This document shows positions 1 through 10,136 of a stretch of 43,791 nt of DNA, one piece after another. The translations under genes and the position numbers were made by a program. Positions within the stretch are counted from its first letter, which is position 1. Each line of letters starts with the position of its first letter. Source of the stretch: Flavobacteriales bacterium (GTDB lineage: Bacteria; Bacteroidota; Bacteroidia; Flavobacteriales_D; Sanyastnellaceae); contig CANGEF010000004.1 in the NCBI GenBank assembly GCA_947452685.1, forward strand, positions 1 through 43,791, written 5' to 3'. A model generated the notes under the pieces. The model was not told where the DNA came from. It searched no databases and was given only the letters and a program-made list of their open reading frames with translations.

Positions 1-2
1 CG

Positions 3-152
3 CTAGACTTCATTAAGCAAGCGCAGAAAGACGGTCTTCCTGAAGACGAAGCAAAATCAGGTGAATCGAAGGTTCAAGAACTTACAGACAAGTTCAACAA
101 AAAAGTAGATGAAGTCTTAGCCGCGAAAGACAAAGACATTATGACCATCTAA
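3..152 (+). CDS. frr: ribosome recycling factor, C-terminal part (5' end outside window)
   Basis: Open frame from the window edge: LDFIKQAQKDGLPEDEAKSGESKVQELTDKFNKKVDEVLAAKDKDIMTI*, a typical RRF C-terminus. Confidence 0.9.
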   Translation, partial: LDFIKQAQKDGLPEDEAKSGESKVQELTDKFNKKVDEVLAAKDKDIMTI

Positions 153-162
153 ACCCAAGCCT

Positions 163-1140
163 GTGGTAAAGATTGGTGATATTGAACTTCCTGAATTTCC
201 GCTGCTGCTCGCTCCCATGGAAGATGTGAGCGATCCGCCGTTCCGTATGGTCTGCAAAGAACAAGGCGTAGACCTTATGTACACTGAATTTATTAGCAGC
301 GAAGGCCTCATTCGCGATGCTGCTAAAAGCAGAATGAAGCTCGATATCTTCGAATACGAAAGACCCATCGGCGTACAGATTTTCGGAAGCGAAATTTCGT
401 CTATGGTGAAAAGCGCCGAAATCATAGAGTCGGTAAATCCAAATCTCTTAGACATCAACTACGGTTGTCCCGTTTCGAAAGTCACGTGCAAAGGCGCTGG
501 GGCGGGCATTCTGCAGAACATTCCGAAAATGGTAGCCATGACAGAAGCCGTTGTGAAAGCAACGAAACTTCCAGTTACTGTGAAAACAAGATTGGGATGG
601 GACGAAGGCTCAAAGAACATTGAAGAAGTTGCTGAGCGTCTTCAAGACATCGGTATTCAAGCACTCACCGTTCATGGAAGAACACGTGTGCAGATGTACA
701 AAGGAGAAGCCAATTGGGAACTCATTGCACGTGTGAAAGAAAACCCTCGCATACACATCCCGATTTTCGGAAATGGCGATATCGATTCTCCTGAAAAAGC
801 GTGGGAATACAAAAACAAATATGGCGTAGACGGAATCATGGTTGGCCGCGCCAGCATTGGTTATCCGTGGATATTCAGAGAAATTAAACACTACTTCAAA
901 ACGCAGGAATTACTTCCTCCGCCAACCATAGAAGAACGCGTTGCCGCGTGTAAAAGTCATTTCGAATTTTCACTTCGTTGGAAAGGAGAAAAGTTAGGCG
1001 TGCTCGAAATGAGACGTCACTACACCAATTACTTCAAAGGAATTCCGAACTTCAAACCTTTCCGAATGGACTTAGTTACCTCTATGGACATTGACTTCAT
1101 TCGTAGGAAATTAGATGACATCGCTCAGTTTGAAATCTAA
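163..1140 (+). CDS. dusB: tRNA-dihydrouridine synthase (DusB family), GTG start
   Basis: LLAPMEDVSDPPFR, NYGCPVSKV..GAGAGIL, VKTRLGW, LTVHGRTR and GNGDI motifs. Confidence 0.93.
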   Translation: MVKIGDIELPEFPLLLAPMEDVSDPPFRMVCKEQGVDLMYTEFISSEGLIRDAAKSRMKLDIFEYERPIGVQIFGSEISSMVKSAEIIESVNPNLLDINYGCPVSKVTCKGAGAGILQNIPKMVAMTEAVVKATKLPVTVKTRLGWDEGSKNIEEVAERLQDIGIQALTVHGRTRVQMYKGEANWELIARVKENPRIHIPIFGNGDIDSPEKAWEYKNKYGVDGIMVGRASIGYPWIFREIKHYFKTQELLPPPTIEERVAACKSHFEFSLRWKGEKLGVLEMRRHYTNYFKGIPNFKPFRMDLVTSMDIDFIRRKLDDIAQFEI

Positions 1141-1157
1141 TTTCAGGTTTAACTTTG
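1130..1157 (+). promoter_or_regulatory. Bacteroidetes-type promoter for trhO: TTG-N17-TAACTTTG
   Basis: TTG at 1130-1132 and TAACTTTG (TAnnTTTG) at 1150-1157, about 30 nt before the GTG at 1188. Confidence 0.6.
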
Positions 1158-1187
1158 CACCATCTAGAATAATCTATACTTGTTCAG

Positions 1188-2210
1188 GTGAAGAAATTAT
1201 ACAACACAGAAGACAAGCGCGTCTTGCGCCAACGTATGCTCGCCGATAGCACTCCGCGAACAACAGTTTCATTTTACAAATACCATCAGATTGAAGATCC
1301 GCAAGGCTTTCGCGACGGGCTTTTCGCACGTTGGAACGACCTCACTGTTCTCGGTAGAACTTACATTGCATCTGAAGGAATCAACGCACAGATTTCTGTT
1401 CCAACAGAAAATTTCGAGGCCTTTGTAAAAGATCTTTTCACCATCGATTTCCTCAACGGCATTCGTCTGAACACCGCAGTAGACGAGGGAAAATCGTTCT
1501 ACGCCTTGAAAGTAAAACTTCGAAATAAAATAGTTGCAGACGGAATTGAAGATCCAAACTTTGATCCGTCAAACACCGGAAAATACTTGACTGCTGAAGA
1601 ATGGAATCAACAACTTTCGGATCCAAACACCGTGGTTGTTGACATGCGCAACCACTACGAAAGTGAGGTTGGACACTTCGAAGGCGCTATTTGTCCAGAC
1701 GTAGACACCTTCCGCGAAGAGCTTCAGGTGGTGGAAGACATTCTTCAAAACGACAAAGACAAAAAAGTGCTCATGTATTGCACGGGCGGTATTCGTTGTG
1801 AAAAAGCTTCGGCTTACATGAAGCACAAAGGATTCGAAAATGTCTATCACCTCGAAGGTGGTATCATTAAATACGCTCGCGACGCCAAAGCGAATAACCT
1901 GGATATTAAATTCAAAGGCGTGAATTTTGTGTTCGATGAGCGTCTGGCTGAGCGCATCTCCGATGAAGTTATTGCAACGTGTCATCAGTGCGGAGAACCC
2001 TTCGATCATCACACGAATTGTTTGAATCTCGGTTGTCACATCTTATTCATCCAATGCGACAAATGCAAAGAGAAATACGAGAATTGTTGCTCTGAAGAGT
2101 GTCAAAGCATCACGCATCTGAGTGAAGAAGAGCAAAAAGAACTGCGTAAGAAAACGCCTGTAGTCCGCAACGTATATAAGAAAGGGCGCATGCCGAAGCT
2201 CACGAAATAA
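1188..2210 (+). CDS. trhO: tRNA uridine(34) hydroxylase, rhodanese-domain protein (TrhO/YceA), GTG start
   Basis: Rhodanese active-site loop [24 protein letters not shown], Cys-rich C-terminus [29 protein letters not shown]. Confidence 0.93.
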   Translation: MKKLYNTEDKRVLRQRMLADSTPRTTVSFYKYHQIEDPQGFRDGLFARWNDLTVLGRTYIASEGINAQISVPTENFEAFVKDLFTIDFLNGIRLNTAVDEGKSFYALKVKLRNKIVADGIEDPNFDPSNTGKYLTAEEWNQQLSDPNTVVVDMRNHYESEVGHFEGAICPDVDTFREELQVVEDILQNDKDKKVLMYCTGGIRCEKASAYMKHKGFENVYHLEGGIIKYARDAKANNLDIKFKGVNFVFDERLAERISDEVIATCHQCGEPFDHHTNCLNLGCHILFIQCDKCKEKYENCCSEECQSITHLSEEEQKELRKKTPVVRNVYKKGRMPKLTK

Positions 2211-2217
2211 TCATTTC

Positions 2218-2247
2218 TTGCGTGCGCGCTCAAAAATGTTATATTCG
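2218..2247 (+). promoter_or_regulatory. putative promoter: TTG-N19-TATATTCG (one mismatch to TAnnTTTG)
   Basis: TTG at 2218-2220, TATATTCG at 2240-2247, start codon at 2280. Confidence 0.45.
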
Positions 2248-2279
2248 CGTAACGTAAAAAACCCTTAAGCGTTAATACT

Positions 2280-2501
2280 ATGTACTGGACTTTAGAATTG
2301 GCCTCATATCTCGAAGACGCACCTTGGCCTGCAACAAAAGAAGAATTAATCGATTACGCAATGCGTGCAGGAGCACCATTGGAAGTCGTTGAAAACCTTC
2401 AACAATTAGAAGACGAAGAAGAGGTATTCGAGAGCATCGAAGACATTTGGCCAGACTATCCAACGAAAGAAGATTTCTTCTTCAACGAAGACGAGTATTA
2501 A
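2280..2501 (+). CDS. DUF2795-like small acidic protein
   Basis: 73 aa, MYWTLELASYLEDAPWPATKEELIDYAMRAGAPLEVVENLQQLEDEEE; family recalled from pattern. Confidence 0.8.
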   Translation: MYWTLELASYLEDAPWPATKEELIDYAMRAGAPLEVVENLQQLEDEEEVFESIEDIWPDYPTKEDFFFNEDEY

Positions 2502-2524
2502 TTTCTCTTCCGTAGTCTTTTTCC

Positions 2525-2962
2525 ATGCCAACAGCTGAGGAACAAAAGCAACTGAGGTATGACCTCGCATATTTGCGCATGGCCAAAGAATGGGCTAAAC
2601 TTTCGCATTGCACCCGCAAACAAGTGGGTGCACTTCTTGTGAAAAATGGCGTTATTATTTCAGATGGTTACAACGGAACACCAAGCGGATTTCCCAATAC
2701 TTGTGAAAACGAAATTGGAGAAACACATTGGTATGTCTTGCACGCAGAAGCAAACGCTATCTTAAAAGTTGCGAAATCTACCAATAACGCTCACGGCTCA
2801 ACCCTCTACATCACCCTAAGTCCTTGCAAAGACTGCTGTAAACTTATTCTTCAGTCGGGCATTACGCGCATGGTTTATCTAGACGCATACAAAGACACAA
2901 CAGCAATAGACTTCCTGAAAAATTCAGGAATTGAAGTTGTTCAACGAGAACTTCCAGAATAA
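2525..2962 (+). CDS. dCMP/cytidine deaminase family protein
   Basis: HAEANAI zinc motif and SPCKDCCKLI. Confidence 0.9.
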   Translation: MPTAEEQKQLRYDLAYLRMAKEWAKLSHCTRKQVGALLVKNGVIISDGYNGTPSGFPNTCENEIGETHWYVLHAEANAILKVAKSTNNAHGSTLYITLSPCKDCCKLILQSGITRMVYLDAYKDTTAIDFLKNSGIEVVQRELPE

Positions 2963-2991
2963 CGCTATCTTTTCAACTTCGAATCACAACC

Positions 2992-4626
2992 ATGTCTGAA
3001 GAAATACAAAACGAAAAATCTGGCAAGTCTCCTCTGCAGCCCTTGTATTACGCTTTTGTTTTAATCGCGGGAATCCTAATCGGAACCCTCCTTGCCGATA
3101 AAAACTTACTTACCATTAAAACAGGTAAAGAAGACAATCCGAATAAGCTTGTTAGCCTCATTGATTTCATTGAAGACAACTACGTAGATAGCGTAGACAA
3201 AAAGAAAATTATCGACGATGCAATTGCATCGATTCTGAAAAATTTAGATCCACACAGTTACTACTTAAACCCTGAAGAATACGCTAAGGCCCGAGAAGAA
3301 ATGTCGGGTTCGTACGAAGGGGTTGGTGTTGAATTTTTAATTCTACGCGACTCCCTAATGGTGAATCGCGTGGTGCCTTTCGGACCTAGCTTCCGCGCCG
3401 GAATTCAATCTGGTGACCGAATAGTTCAAGTAGATGGAAAAGATATTTCCGGTAAATCGTTGAACAATGAAGGCGTAATGAAAATGCTGAAAGGTGAGGC
3501 GGGAAGCAATGTAAACATTAGTGTACTGCGTAAAAAAGAGTATTTGAATTTCAATGTGGAAAGAGGATCTCTTCCTCTTCCGAGTGTTCCTTCGTTCTAT
3601 AAAGTTGAGGAAGGATTAGGTTACATTAAGATCGATCGCTTCGCGAAAACAACATACGACGAATTCCTAACCGCAGGAAACGCACTTAAAAACCAAGGGT
3701 GTAACAAGTTTATTTTAGATCTACGTGGAAATGGAGGCGGGCTGCTCGATCAAGCCACGAACATTGCCGAAGAGTTCTTAGAAAAAGACCGTCTAATGGT
3801 GTACACTGCAGGTACTCACTCTGGAAGAAACGATTACAACACTCAGAAACGTGGAGCTTTTGCAGATATTCAAGTCACGGTTCTTATAGATGAATACAGT
3901 GCCTCGGCTAGCGAAATCGTAGCGGGTGCTTTGCAAGATTGGGACCGCGCTCTTGTTGTGGGAAGACGCTCTTTTGGTAAAGGATTAGTTCAAAGTGAAA
4001 TTGAACTTCCCGATAAAAGCGCACTTCGACTAACCACCGCGCGCTATTACACACCTACCGGAAGATGTATTCAGAAACCCTACGGAGACTCTTCAAAATA
4101 CTTCAACGAAACACATCAAAGATGGTCAAGCGGTGAATTATTTAACAAGGAAAAAATTACACACGTCGATTCCTTAAAGTTCTACACGCCTTCAGGAAGA
4201 ATCGTTTACGGAGGGGGTGGAATAACGCCCGATGTCTTCATACCATTCGATTCTACCTCAACTTCGTTCGCGCTCATAGACATTATCAACTTCGGAATTT
4301 TGAGACACCTCTGCTTCGATTTTGTAGACCAAAACAGAGCCGCACTCTCCAACTGGAAATCTTTCGATCAATATCAAAAAAATTATAAAACGGAGGACGC
4401 ACTCATAGAAAAAACACTGCTCTCTGCTAAAGAAAACAACATCCTATACACGAAAGCGGAAGTTGCAAAACTCAAGTCGCAATGCGCCCTGCGCTTCAAA
4501 GCCCAAATTGCTCGAGCCCTATTCGATGAGAACGCCATGATTCGTGTCATGAATGCTGAAGACCCTGAATTAATTAAGGCTGTAGAGGTTTCGAAAAACT
4601 ACAACACCTTTTTCTATCATCCCTAA
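2992..4626 (+). CDS. S41 family C-terminal processing peptidase, membrane anchored
   Basis: N-terminal TM segment, PDZ region, DLRGNGGGLLDQA, DEYSASASEIVAGALQD, GRRSFGKGLVQ. Confidence 0.93.
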   Translation: MSEEIQNEKSGKSPLQPLYYAFVLIAGILIGTLLADKNLLTIKTGKEDNPNKLVSLIDFIEDNYVDSVDKKKIIDDAIASILKNLDPHSYYLNPEEYAKAREEMSGSYEGVGVEFLILRDSLMVNRVVPFGPSFRAGIQSGDRIVQVDGKDISGKSLNNEGVMKMLKGEAGSNVNISVLRKKEYLNFNVERGSLPLPSVPSFYKVEEGLGYIKIDRFAKTTYDEFLTAGNALKNQGCNKFILDLRGNGGGLLDQATNIAEEFLEKDRLMVYTAGTHSGRNDYNTQKRGAFADIQVTVLIDEYSASASEIVAGALQDWDRALVVGRRSFGKGLVQSEIELPDKSALRLTTARYYTPTGRCIQKPYGDSSKYFNETHQRWSSGELFNKEKITHVDSLKFYTPSGRIVYGGGGITPDVFIPFDSTSTSFALIDIINFGILRHLCFDFVDQNRAALSNWKSFDQYQKNYKTEDALIEKTLLSAKENNILYTKAEVAKLKSQCALRFKAQIARALFDENAMIRVMNAEDPELIKAVEVSKNYNTFFYHP

Positions 4627-5030
4627 TGCAAACGCTTTCCAAACAGGAACGGCTCTACAAAAAGAAATCCATTGAGTCACTTTATGCTCATGGAAAAAGC
4701 ATTAAAACACCAGCAATCATTTGCTTGTATCACCCTTCTGAAGAAATTTCTGAATTTCCTATTCAAGCGCTATTCACCGCGCCCAAACGCCGTTTCGCAA
4801 GAGCGCACGATAGAAACAGAATTAAGCGATTAATCAAAGAGGTTTATCGAAAAGAAAAACAGCCGCTTTATGATATCCTAAACAACAAGGGAGAAAAATT
4901 GTCGTTAGCCTTTATCTTTACAGGTAACCGCATTCCCGATTACGATTATGTGGAACAAAAAATAAAGTACATTATTCGACAACTTATTTCCGTTACGAAC
5001 CAAGAGCATTCAACCCATGAAAATACTTAA
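4626..5030 (+). CDS. rnpA: ribonuclease P protein component
   Basis: ALFTAPKRRFARAHDRNRIKRLIKEVYR matches the RnpA RNR motif. Confidence 0.93.
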   Translation: MQTLSKQERLYKKKSIESLYAHGKSIKTPAIICLYHPSEEISEFPIQALFTAPKRRFARAHDRNRIKRLIKEVYRKEKQPLYDILNNKGEKLSLAFIFTGNRIPDYDYVEQKIKYIIRQLISVTNQEHSTHENT

Positions 5031-6684
5031 GACTTCTCTACTTTTCTTACTGCTCTCTTTCAATGCTTTCTCCTCTTTCGCTCAACCATCGGCATCTACA
5101 AACTATTTCGAAGTTGTAAAGAATCTTGAAATATTTACAGATGTTTTCCGTCAACTCGACTTGCTATATGTGGAAGAGGCTACGCCTGGAAACCTTGTAA
5201 ACACTGCCCTTAATGGCATGTTGGCTTCCTTAGATCCTTACACGGTGTACTATCCCGAATCTAGAATTGAAGACGCCATGTACCTTCAAACTGGAATGTA
5301 CGGAGGTGTTGGTGCGCGTGTAGATTTAGTTGGGGGAAGAAATACCGTGCTTGAAGTGTTCGAATCATTCCCAGCTTATAAATCCGGACTTCGCGCAGGA
5401 GATATCATTACACACATCAACGGAAAATTAATTGACGGAATTGATCTAGACAACCTGGAAGACGGTCTCACCGGAACCCCCGGAAGCGTGGTGAATTTGA
5501 CCGTTCTTCAACTAGGAAAATCTGCAGCTTCAGAATTGGCAGTAACGCGAGAAAGTATTAAGACTCCAGATGTTCCTCACTTCCAACTACTGGAAAACAA
5601 TGTTGGATACATCAAACTCGATGAGTTCACACAAACCGCTTCAGAAGATGTAAAAAACAGCTTCAATACCTTGAAAGGAAAAGGAATGAATAAACTTATT
5701 CTAGACCTTCGCGGAAACGGCGGTGGCCTCTTAAATGAGGCGGTAAAAATCGTGAATTTCTTCGTTCCGAAAGGAACAGAAATTACCCGCACAATGGGAA
5801 AAACTGAGTCTTGGAAACAAGTGTACGTAGCGCAATACGAGCCACTCGATTTAAATATTCCATTGGTCGTCTTAGTAGACGAGATGTCGGCGTCTGCCTC
5901 AGAAATTGTAAGCGGAAGCCTTCAAGATTTAGACCGCGCTGTTATAGTGGGTGTTCCTTCTTTTGGAAAAGGATTGGTTCAACAAACATTGGATCTTTCC
6001 TACAACGCGAAGATGAAGGTGACCGTTGCAAAGTATTATACGCCGAGCGGAAGATGCATTCAAAAGTTAGACTACGGCAACAAAAAAGACGGCCACGCCA
6101 CGCAGATAGACACAACTCAAATTAGAACTTTCTACACCACACACGGAAGACCTGTGAAAGATGGAAGCGGCATTTATCCAGATGTTCTAATGACCGCAAG
6201 TACTTCTAAAGAAATCCTAGCGCAACTTCAAAAAAACTTTGCATACTTCCGCTTCGGTGTCGAGTTTAAGAAGACTCACCCTTCCATTGATTCTGCTGGA
6301 AGTTTCAAAATTTCACAAAACGACTACAACGAGTTTGTTCAGTTCGCGAAGAAAAACGCAAAAGATTTCGTTCCCTCTTGGTTCGAACACATTGAAAAAT
6401 TAGAAAAAGAATTGGCAAGCCAAACCGCTGTTAATGCCAATTTAAAAGATCAACTCAACAATTTACAAAACGGAATTTCATCTGCGCTCGAATCAAGCTT
6501 AACCCAGCTTCAAACCGAAATAACGCCTAAACTTGAATCCAAAATTGTTGAGATGTATTACTTCCGTTCAGCCGCAATTAAGCAATCGTTAACCAACGAT
6601 CCGCTAATTCGTGCTTCACAAGAAGTGTTTCAAAAAAACTATTCAACCATTCTTGCTGGACCAGCAGACTCTGAAAAAAAATAA
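5017..6684 (+). CDS. second S41 family peptidase, with signal peptide
   Basis: Signal peptide, PDZ region, DLRGNGGGLLNEA, DEMSASASEIVSGSLQD, GVPSFGKGLVQ; overlaps rnpA by 14 nt. Confidence 0.93.
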   Translation: MKILKTSLLFLLLSFNAFSSFAQPSASTNYFEVVKNLEIFTDVFRQLDLLYVEEATPGNLVNTALNGMLASLDPYTVYYPESRIEDAMYLQTGMYGGVGARVDLVGGRNTVLEVFESFPAYKSGLRAGDIITHINGKLIDGIDLDNLEDGLTGTPGSVVNLTVLQLGKSAASELAVTRESIKTPDVPHFQLLENNVGYIKLDEFTQTASEDVKNSFNTLKGKGMNKLILDLRGNGGGLLNEAVKIVNFFVPKGTEITRTMGKTESWKQVYVAQYEPLDLNIPLVVLVDEMSASASEIVSGSLQDLDRAVIVGVPSFGKGLVQQTLDLSYNAKMKVTVAKYYTPSGRCIQKLDYGNKKDGHATQIDTTQIRTFYTTHGRPVKDGSGIYPDVLMTASTSKEILAQLQKNFAYFRFGVEFKKTHPSIDSAGSFKISQNDYNEFVQFAKKNAKDFVPSWFEHIEKLEKELASQTAVNANLKDQLNNLQNGISSALESSLTQLQTEITPKLESKIVEMYYFRSAAIKQSLTNDPLIRASQEVFQKNYSTILAGPADSEKK

Positions 6685-6687
6685 CCC

Positions 6688-8145
6688 GTGCTGAAATTCT
6701 TCAGTCATCCTAAAACACAAGTTGCAGCTCTTGCGCTATGGGCTTTTATGCTCCCGATCTGGAACGTAGGAATGTCTGTGGCCATGTTCTTTCTGCTGTT
6801 TGTTGCAGTAATCACTTCCATTCAAAACAAGAAATTTGTCTTACTTCCTGTCTTACGAAACCCAATTTACCTGAGTTTACTTGTTGTCTGGACGCTCATA
6901 GCATTTGGACTCTTCCGAGGTGGAGAAAATTCATTGGTGTTGAAGGAAATCAAAACACTTCTTCCTTTGATTCTTGCACCCCTCTTTCTGCAAAATCTAT
7001 CACCCCTTACTAAAAACGACGAAGCAATAATTTGGAGAGTATTCTTCGCTTCAGTTGGATTGTCTGCACTCGTTTGTGTTGTGTATGCAGCATTCAAATA
7101 CCCCCTTCCTGAGCCTCGAAGCGCTTCGCTATTCATATCACACATCCGGTTCAGTTTAATGGCGGTATTGGCGCTTATTGCAGCCTGGAGAATGCCCGAT
7201 ATTGTTCCCGCTTACGTGAAAATTGCGCTAACTGCTATTCTCTGTTCGTTTTTCTTTTTTGTTGGAACGCTCACCGGATGGGGGTTTTTAATTGTCTTAA
7301 TTGTTCTTCTTTTCGCTTCAAAATCAAAACGGAATAAATTCATTGTAGTTGGAAGCACACTCGCCCTAACATCAGTTTTATTTTTCCTTCTTTCACAATT
7401 CAACGAATCAAATAGTTTTCAAACTGAAAATGGAAATCGTATTTTCATAAACATTGCTCCACTTGAATTAGACAGCGCTTGGCTAGCCCGAACAAACCGC
7501 CCCATGCTTCAAAAAGACGCAAGGGGACAACTCGTTCAAACAACACTCATTCGCTATTTAACAAGCCGAGGTTTAACGAAAGATGCATACGGGGTTCAAC
7601 AATTAACAGATAACGATATTTCCAATATTCTTGAGGGATATACCAACTGCAACGAACCGAACTGGAACGCTTTAGAAAAACGCTGGCACCAAATTGTATT
7701 CGAATATCAAACGTTTCAAAGTGGCGAAAACCCAAGCGGACACTCCATTTTCCAACGATTAGAGTATTACAAAGCCGCGAAATTTATCATTCAGCGTCAT
7801 TTGATTTGGGGAGTGGGACAAGGAAACGTGAAATTCAACTACAGCGAAGCGTACAAGCAAACTTCTCCTAACCTTGATGAAAAAGTACAACACGCCGTGC
7901 ACAATCAATTCCTATCGTATTGGATAGCGGCAGGAATGGCTGCAATAATCTCATTCCTTCTTTATTTTTATTTCATGTGGAAACAAGGTAGCGACAGCGA
8001 AATAGCCGTCGCATTTGTTATAATCGCCTTTCTATCTTGTCTAACAGAAGACACACTTACAACACAGCCAGGTGTGGCATTCTTCGCGTTTTTCAGTACG
8101 TTCTTTTTCTTTCTTCCGAAAAAAATAGTTAGTTCTTCAACTTAA
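6688..8145 (+). CDS. O-antigen ligase-like multi-pass membrane protein, GTG start
   Basis: Many hydrophobic segments; HLIWGVGQGNVKFNYSEAY...HAVHNQFLSYWIAAG resembles the Wzy_C/O-antigen ligase region. Confidence 0.8.
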   Translation: MLKFFSHPKTQVAALALWAFMLPIWNVGMSVAMFFLLFVAVITSIQNKKFVLLPVLRNPIYLSLLVVWTLIAFGLFRGGENSLVLKEIKTLLPLILAPLFLQNLSPLTKNDEAIIWRVFFASVGLSALVCVVYAAFKYPLPEPRSASLFISHIRFSLMAVLALIAAWRMPDIVPAYVKIALTAILCSFFFFVGTLTGWGFLIVLIVLLFASKSKRNKFIVVGSTLALTSVLFFLLSQFNESNSFQTENGNRIFINIAPLELDSAWLARTNRPMLQKDARGQLVQTTLIRYLTSRGLTKDAYGVQQLTDNDISNILEGYTNCNEPNWNALEKRWHQIVFEYQTFQSGENPSGHSIFQRLEYYKAAKFIIQRHLIWGVGQGNVKFNYSEAYKQTSPNLDEKVQHAVHNQFLSYWIAAGMAAIISFLLYFYFMWKQGSDSEIAVAFVIIAFLSCLTEDTLTTQPGVAFFAFFSTFFFFLPKKIVSSST

Positions 8146-9706
8146 TTCGTGTCGGCGCGTTGGCTATTTCCCATGCGGTACTGAAGACCAATTGAGCAAT
8201 ACTGCACATCTTAACATAAAGAATCTTTTCAGGGTCGTCACCAGGCTTGTGATAATCTTCATGAACACCACTGAAATAAAAGATGACAGGAATGTTGTTC
8301 TTCGCGAAATTGTAATGGTCTGAACGGTAGTAAAATTGATTCGGATCATCTTCTGCATTAAAGGTGTAATCCAACGAAAGATTAGACGTTTGTTTGTTTA
8401 CTTCTTCCGAAATCGTATGCAAATCCATACTCAATCGATCACTTCCAATCAAATAAACATACTTCTCATTGTCCTTGTGCGCTTCATCTACACGACCAAT
8501 CATATCAATATTCAAGTCGCATACTGTGTTCGCAAGCGGATAAACCGGATGCCTGGTGTAGTAATCACTTCCGAATAAACCTTTCTCCTCGCCGCTTACA
8601 TGAAGTATTAAGATACTTCGCTTAGGCCCGTTTCCATCTTTTTTCGCTTGAATAAATGCTTCTGCAATTTCCATTGCTGAAACAGTTCCAGATCCGTCAT
8701 CATCAGCCCCATTGTTAATCTCTCCATTCACAATACCAATGTGATCATAATGGGCAGACACAACAACGATTTCATTCTTCAACGATGCATCACTTCCTTC
8801 TATGAAAGCCAATACATTTTCACTGGAAACAATTTCGTCTGTTACACTTACAGTCAATGAAACAGGGGTATTCACAGTTTTTACATTCTTAGATTTAATC
8901 TTCTTATTTGTTCCTACACCGGCTGTTTTAACAATGTCCAAGTTGAACCATTCATTTGCAGATTTCTCATTCGTGAAAATCAAAGGAATTCCTGTTGCAA
9001 CAGACACATCAACATCTTCTATCAATTCCATCTTCTCAGATTCTAACCAGAATTTAATACGTGGTAAAAATGTAGCGTAATCTCTACGCACCACCACAAT
9101 TGCCTTCGCTCCATTTTGTTGGGCCAAAGCCACTTTTAAACCCGGATCATATGACCAATCGCTCAATTGATCGCTATTTCCTGAAATGAATGATTTACCC
9201 TTTTTTGATTTAGGTTCGCCATCCATAACAACGACCAAAGCATCTTTCACATCTAATCCTGCGTAGTCGTTATAACGCCCTTCAGATATTCCGTATCCCG
9301 CAAAAACAATCTTCGAAAACGTTTTTGTTCCCTCCAATCCTTCTGCATCCAAAGAAAAAATATCCTTTGAACTTTCATAATTCTTACCGTTCACAGTAAG
9401 AATGGTTGATGTCAGTTTTCGCTTACGCAAAGGAAAGCTCTGTTGCTGAACACCAGTCATAGAACCTTTTTCCAATCCTAGAGATTCATAATAGTTCTCT
9501 AAAAATGCCGCCGCTTTTTTCTGTCCCGGTTTACTGGTTTCTCTGCCTTCAAATTCATCTGCAGATAAAATATACAAATGCTCTTTTAATTCCTGAACCG
9601 TAATGGAATTCATATAAGTATTACGCTTATCAAACTCATCCTTCGTGTTTTGTGCCTGGCTAACTAAACCTGCAATCACAAAAAATATTACTAGTGTTTT
9701 TTTCAT
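8129..9706 (-). CDS. M28 family zinc peptidase with PA domain, secreted
   Basis: SAHYDHIG, NGADDDGSGTVSAMEIAEAF and HVSGEEKGLFGSDYY; start revised from 9841 to MKKTLVIFFVIAGLVSQAQ (ATG at 9706), which removes the overlap with rpiB. Confidence 0.9.
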   Translation of the reverse strand: MKKTLVIFFVIAGLVSQAQNTKDEFDKRNTYMNSITVQELKEHLYILSADEFEGRETSKPGQKKAAAFLENYYESLGLEKGSMTGVQQQSFPLRKRKLTSTILTVNGKNYESSKDIFSLDAEGLEGTKTFSKIVFAGYGISEGRYNDYAGLDVKDALVVVMDGEPKSKKGKSFISGNSDQLSDWSYDPGLKVALAQQNGAKAIVVVRRDYATFLPRIKFWLESEKMELIEDVDVSVATGIPLIFTNEKSANEWFNLDIVKTAGVGTNKKIKSKNVKTVNTPVSLTVSVTDEIVSSENVLAFIEGSDASLKNEIVVVSAHYDHIGIVNGEINNGADDDGSGTVSAMEIAEAFIQAKKDGNGPKRSILILHVSGEEKGLFGSDYYTRHPVYPLANTVCDLNIDMIGRVDEAHKDNEKYVYLIGSDRLSMDLHTISEEVNKQTSNLSLDYTFNAEDDPNQFYYRSDHYNFAKNNIPVIFYFSGVHEDYHKPGDDPEKILYVKMCSIAQLVFSTAWEIANAPTRIKLKN

Positions 9707-9707
9707 T

Positions 9708-10136
9708 TTATAAATCAATTTTTTCAACGCGTTTCGCATGTCTTCCTCCTTCAAAGGGAGTATTAAAAAAAGTAGTAACCATAGCCTTCGCAACCTCCAA
9801 AGAAACAAATCTCGCAGGTATCGAAAGAATATTAGCGTCATTATGCTGTCTTGCTAATGTTGCAATTTCTTCCGTCCAACACAAAGCTGCTCTTACTCCC
9901 ATATGCTTATTTGCAGCAATACTAACTCCGTTAGCTGAACCACAGAGCAAGATTCCACGTGAATCACCTTTTATGTTTTCTGCTACTGCGTGGGCATAGT
10001 CTGCATAGTCACAACTATCTGAAGATTCACAACCTTTATCTTCTATTTGAACTGAAGGAAATTCAGTATTCATCCATGTTTTCAAAGCTTCTTTCATTTC
10101 GAAACCAGCGTGATCCGACCCTATGTAAAGTTTCAT
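9708..10136 (-). CDS. rpiB: ribose-5-phosphate isomerase B
   Basis: IGSDHAGFEMKEALK, CESSDSCDYADYAHAVAE, GILLCGSANGVSIAANK. Confidence 0.93.
   Translation of the reverse strand: MKLYIGSDHAGFEMKEALKTWMNTEFPSVQIEDKGCESSDSCDYADYAHAVAENIKGDSRGILLCGSANGVSIAANKHMGVRAALCWTEEIATLARQHNDANILSIPARFVSLEVAKAMVTTFFNTPFEGGRHAKRVEKIDL

Noticed and set aside
117-458. Antisense ORF over dusB
   Set aside because: Shadow of a strongly supported coding frame; low-complexity composition and no recognisable domain.
5811-6125. 104-aa + strand ORF inside the second S41 protease
   Set aside because: Out-of-frame overlap with a well-conserved protease; Arg/Cys-rich shadow composition.
7684-7700. Possible sigma-54 promoter (TGGCAC followed by TTGT)
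   Set aside because: Spacing is 4 rather than 5 and it lies inside the O-antigen ligase coding frame; presence of rpoN does not make it a promoter.
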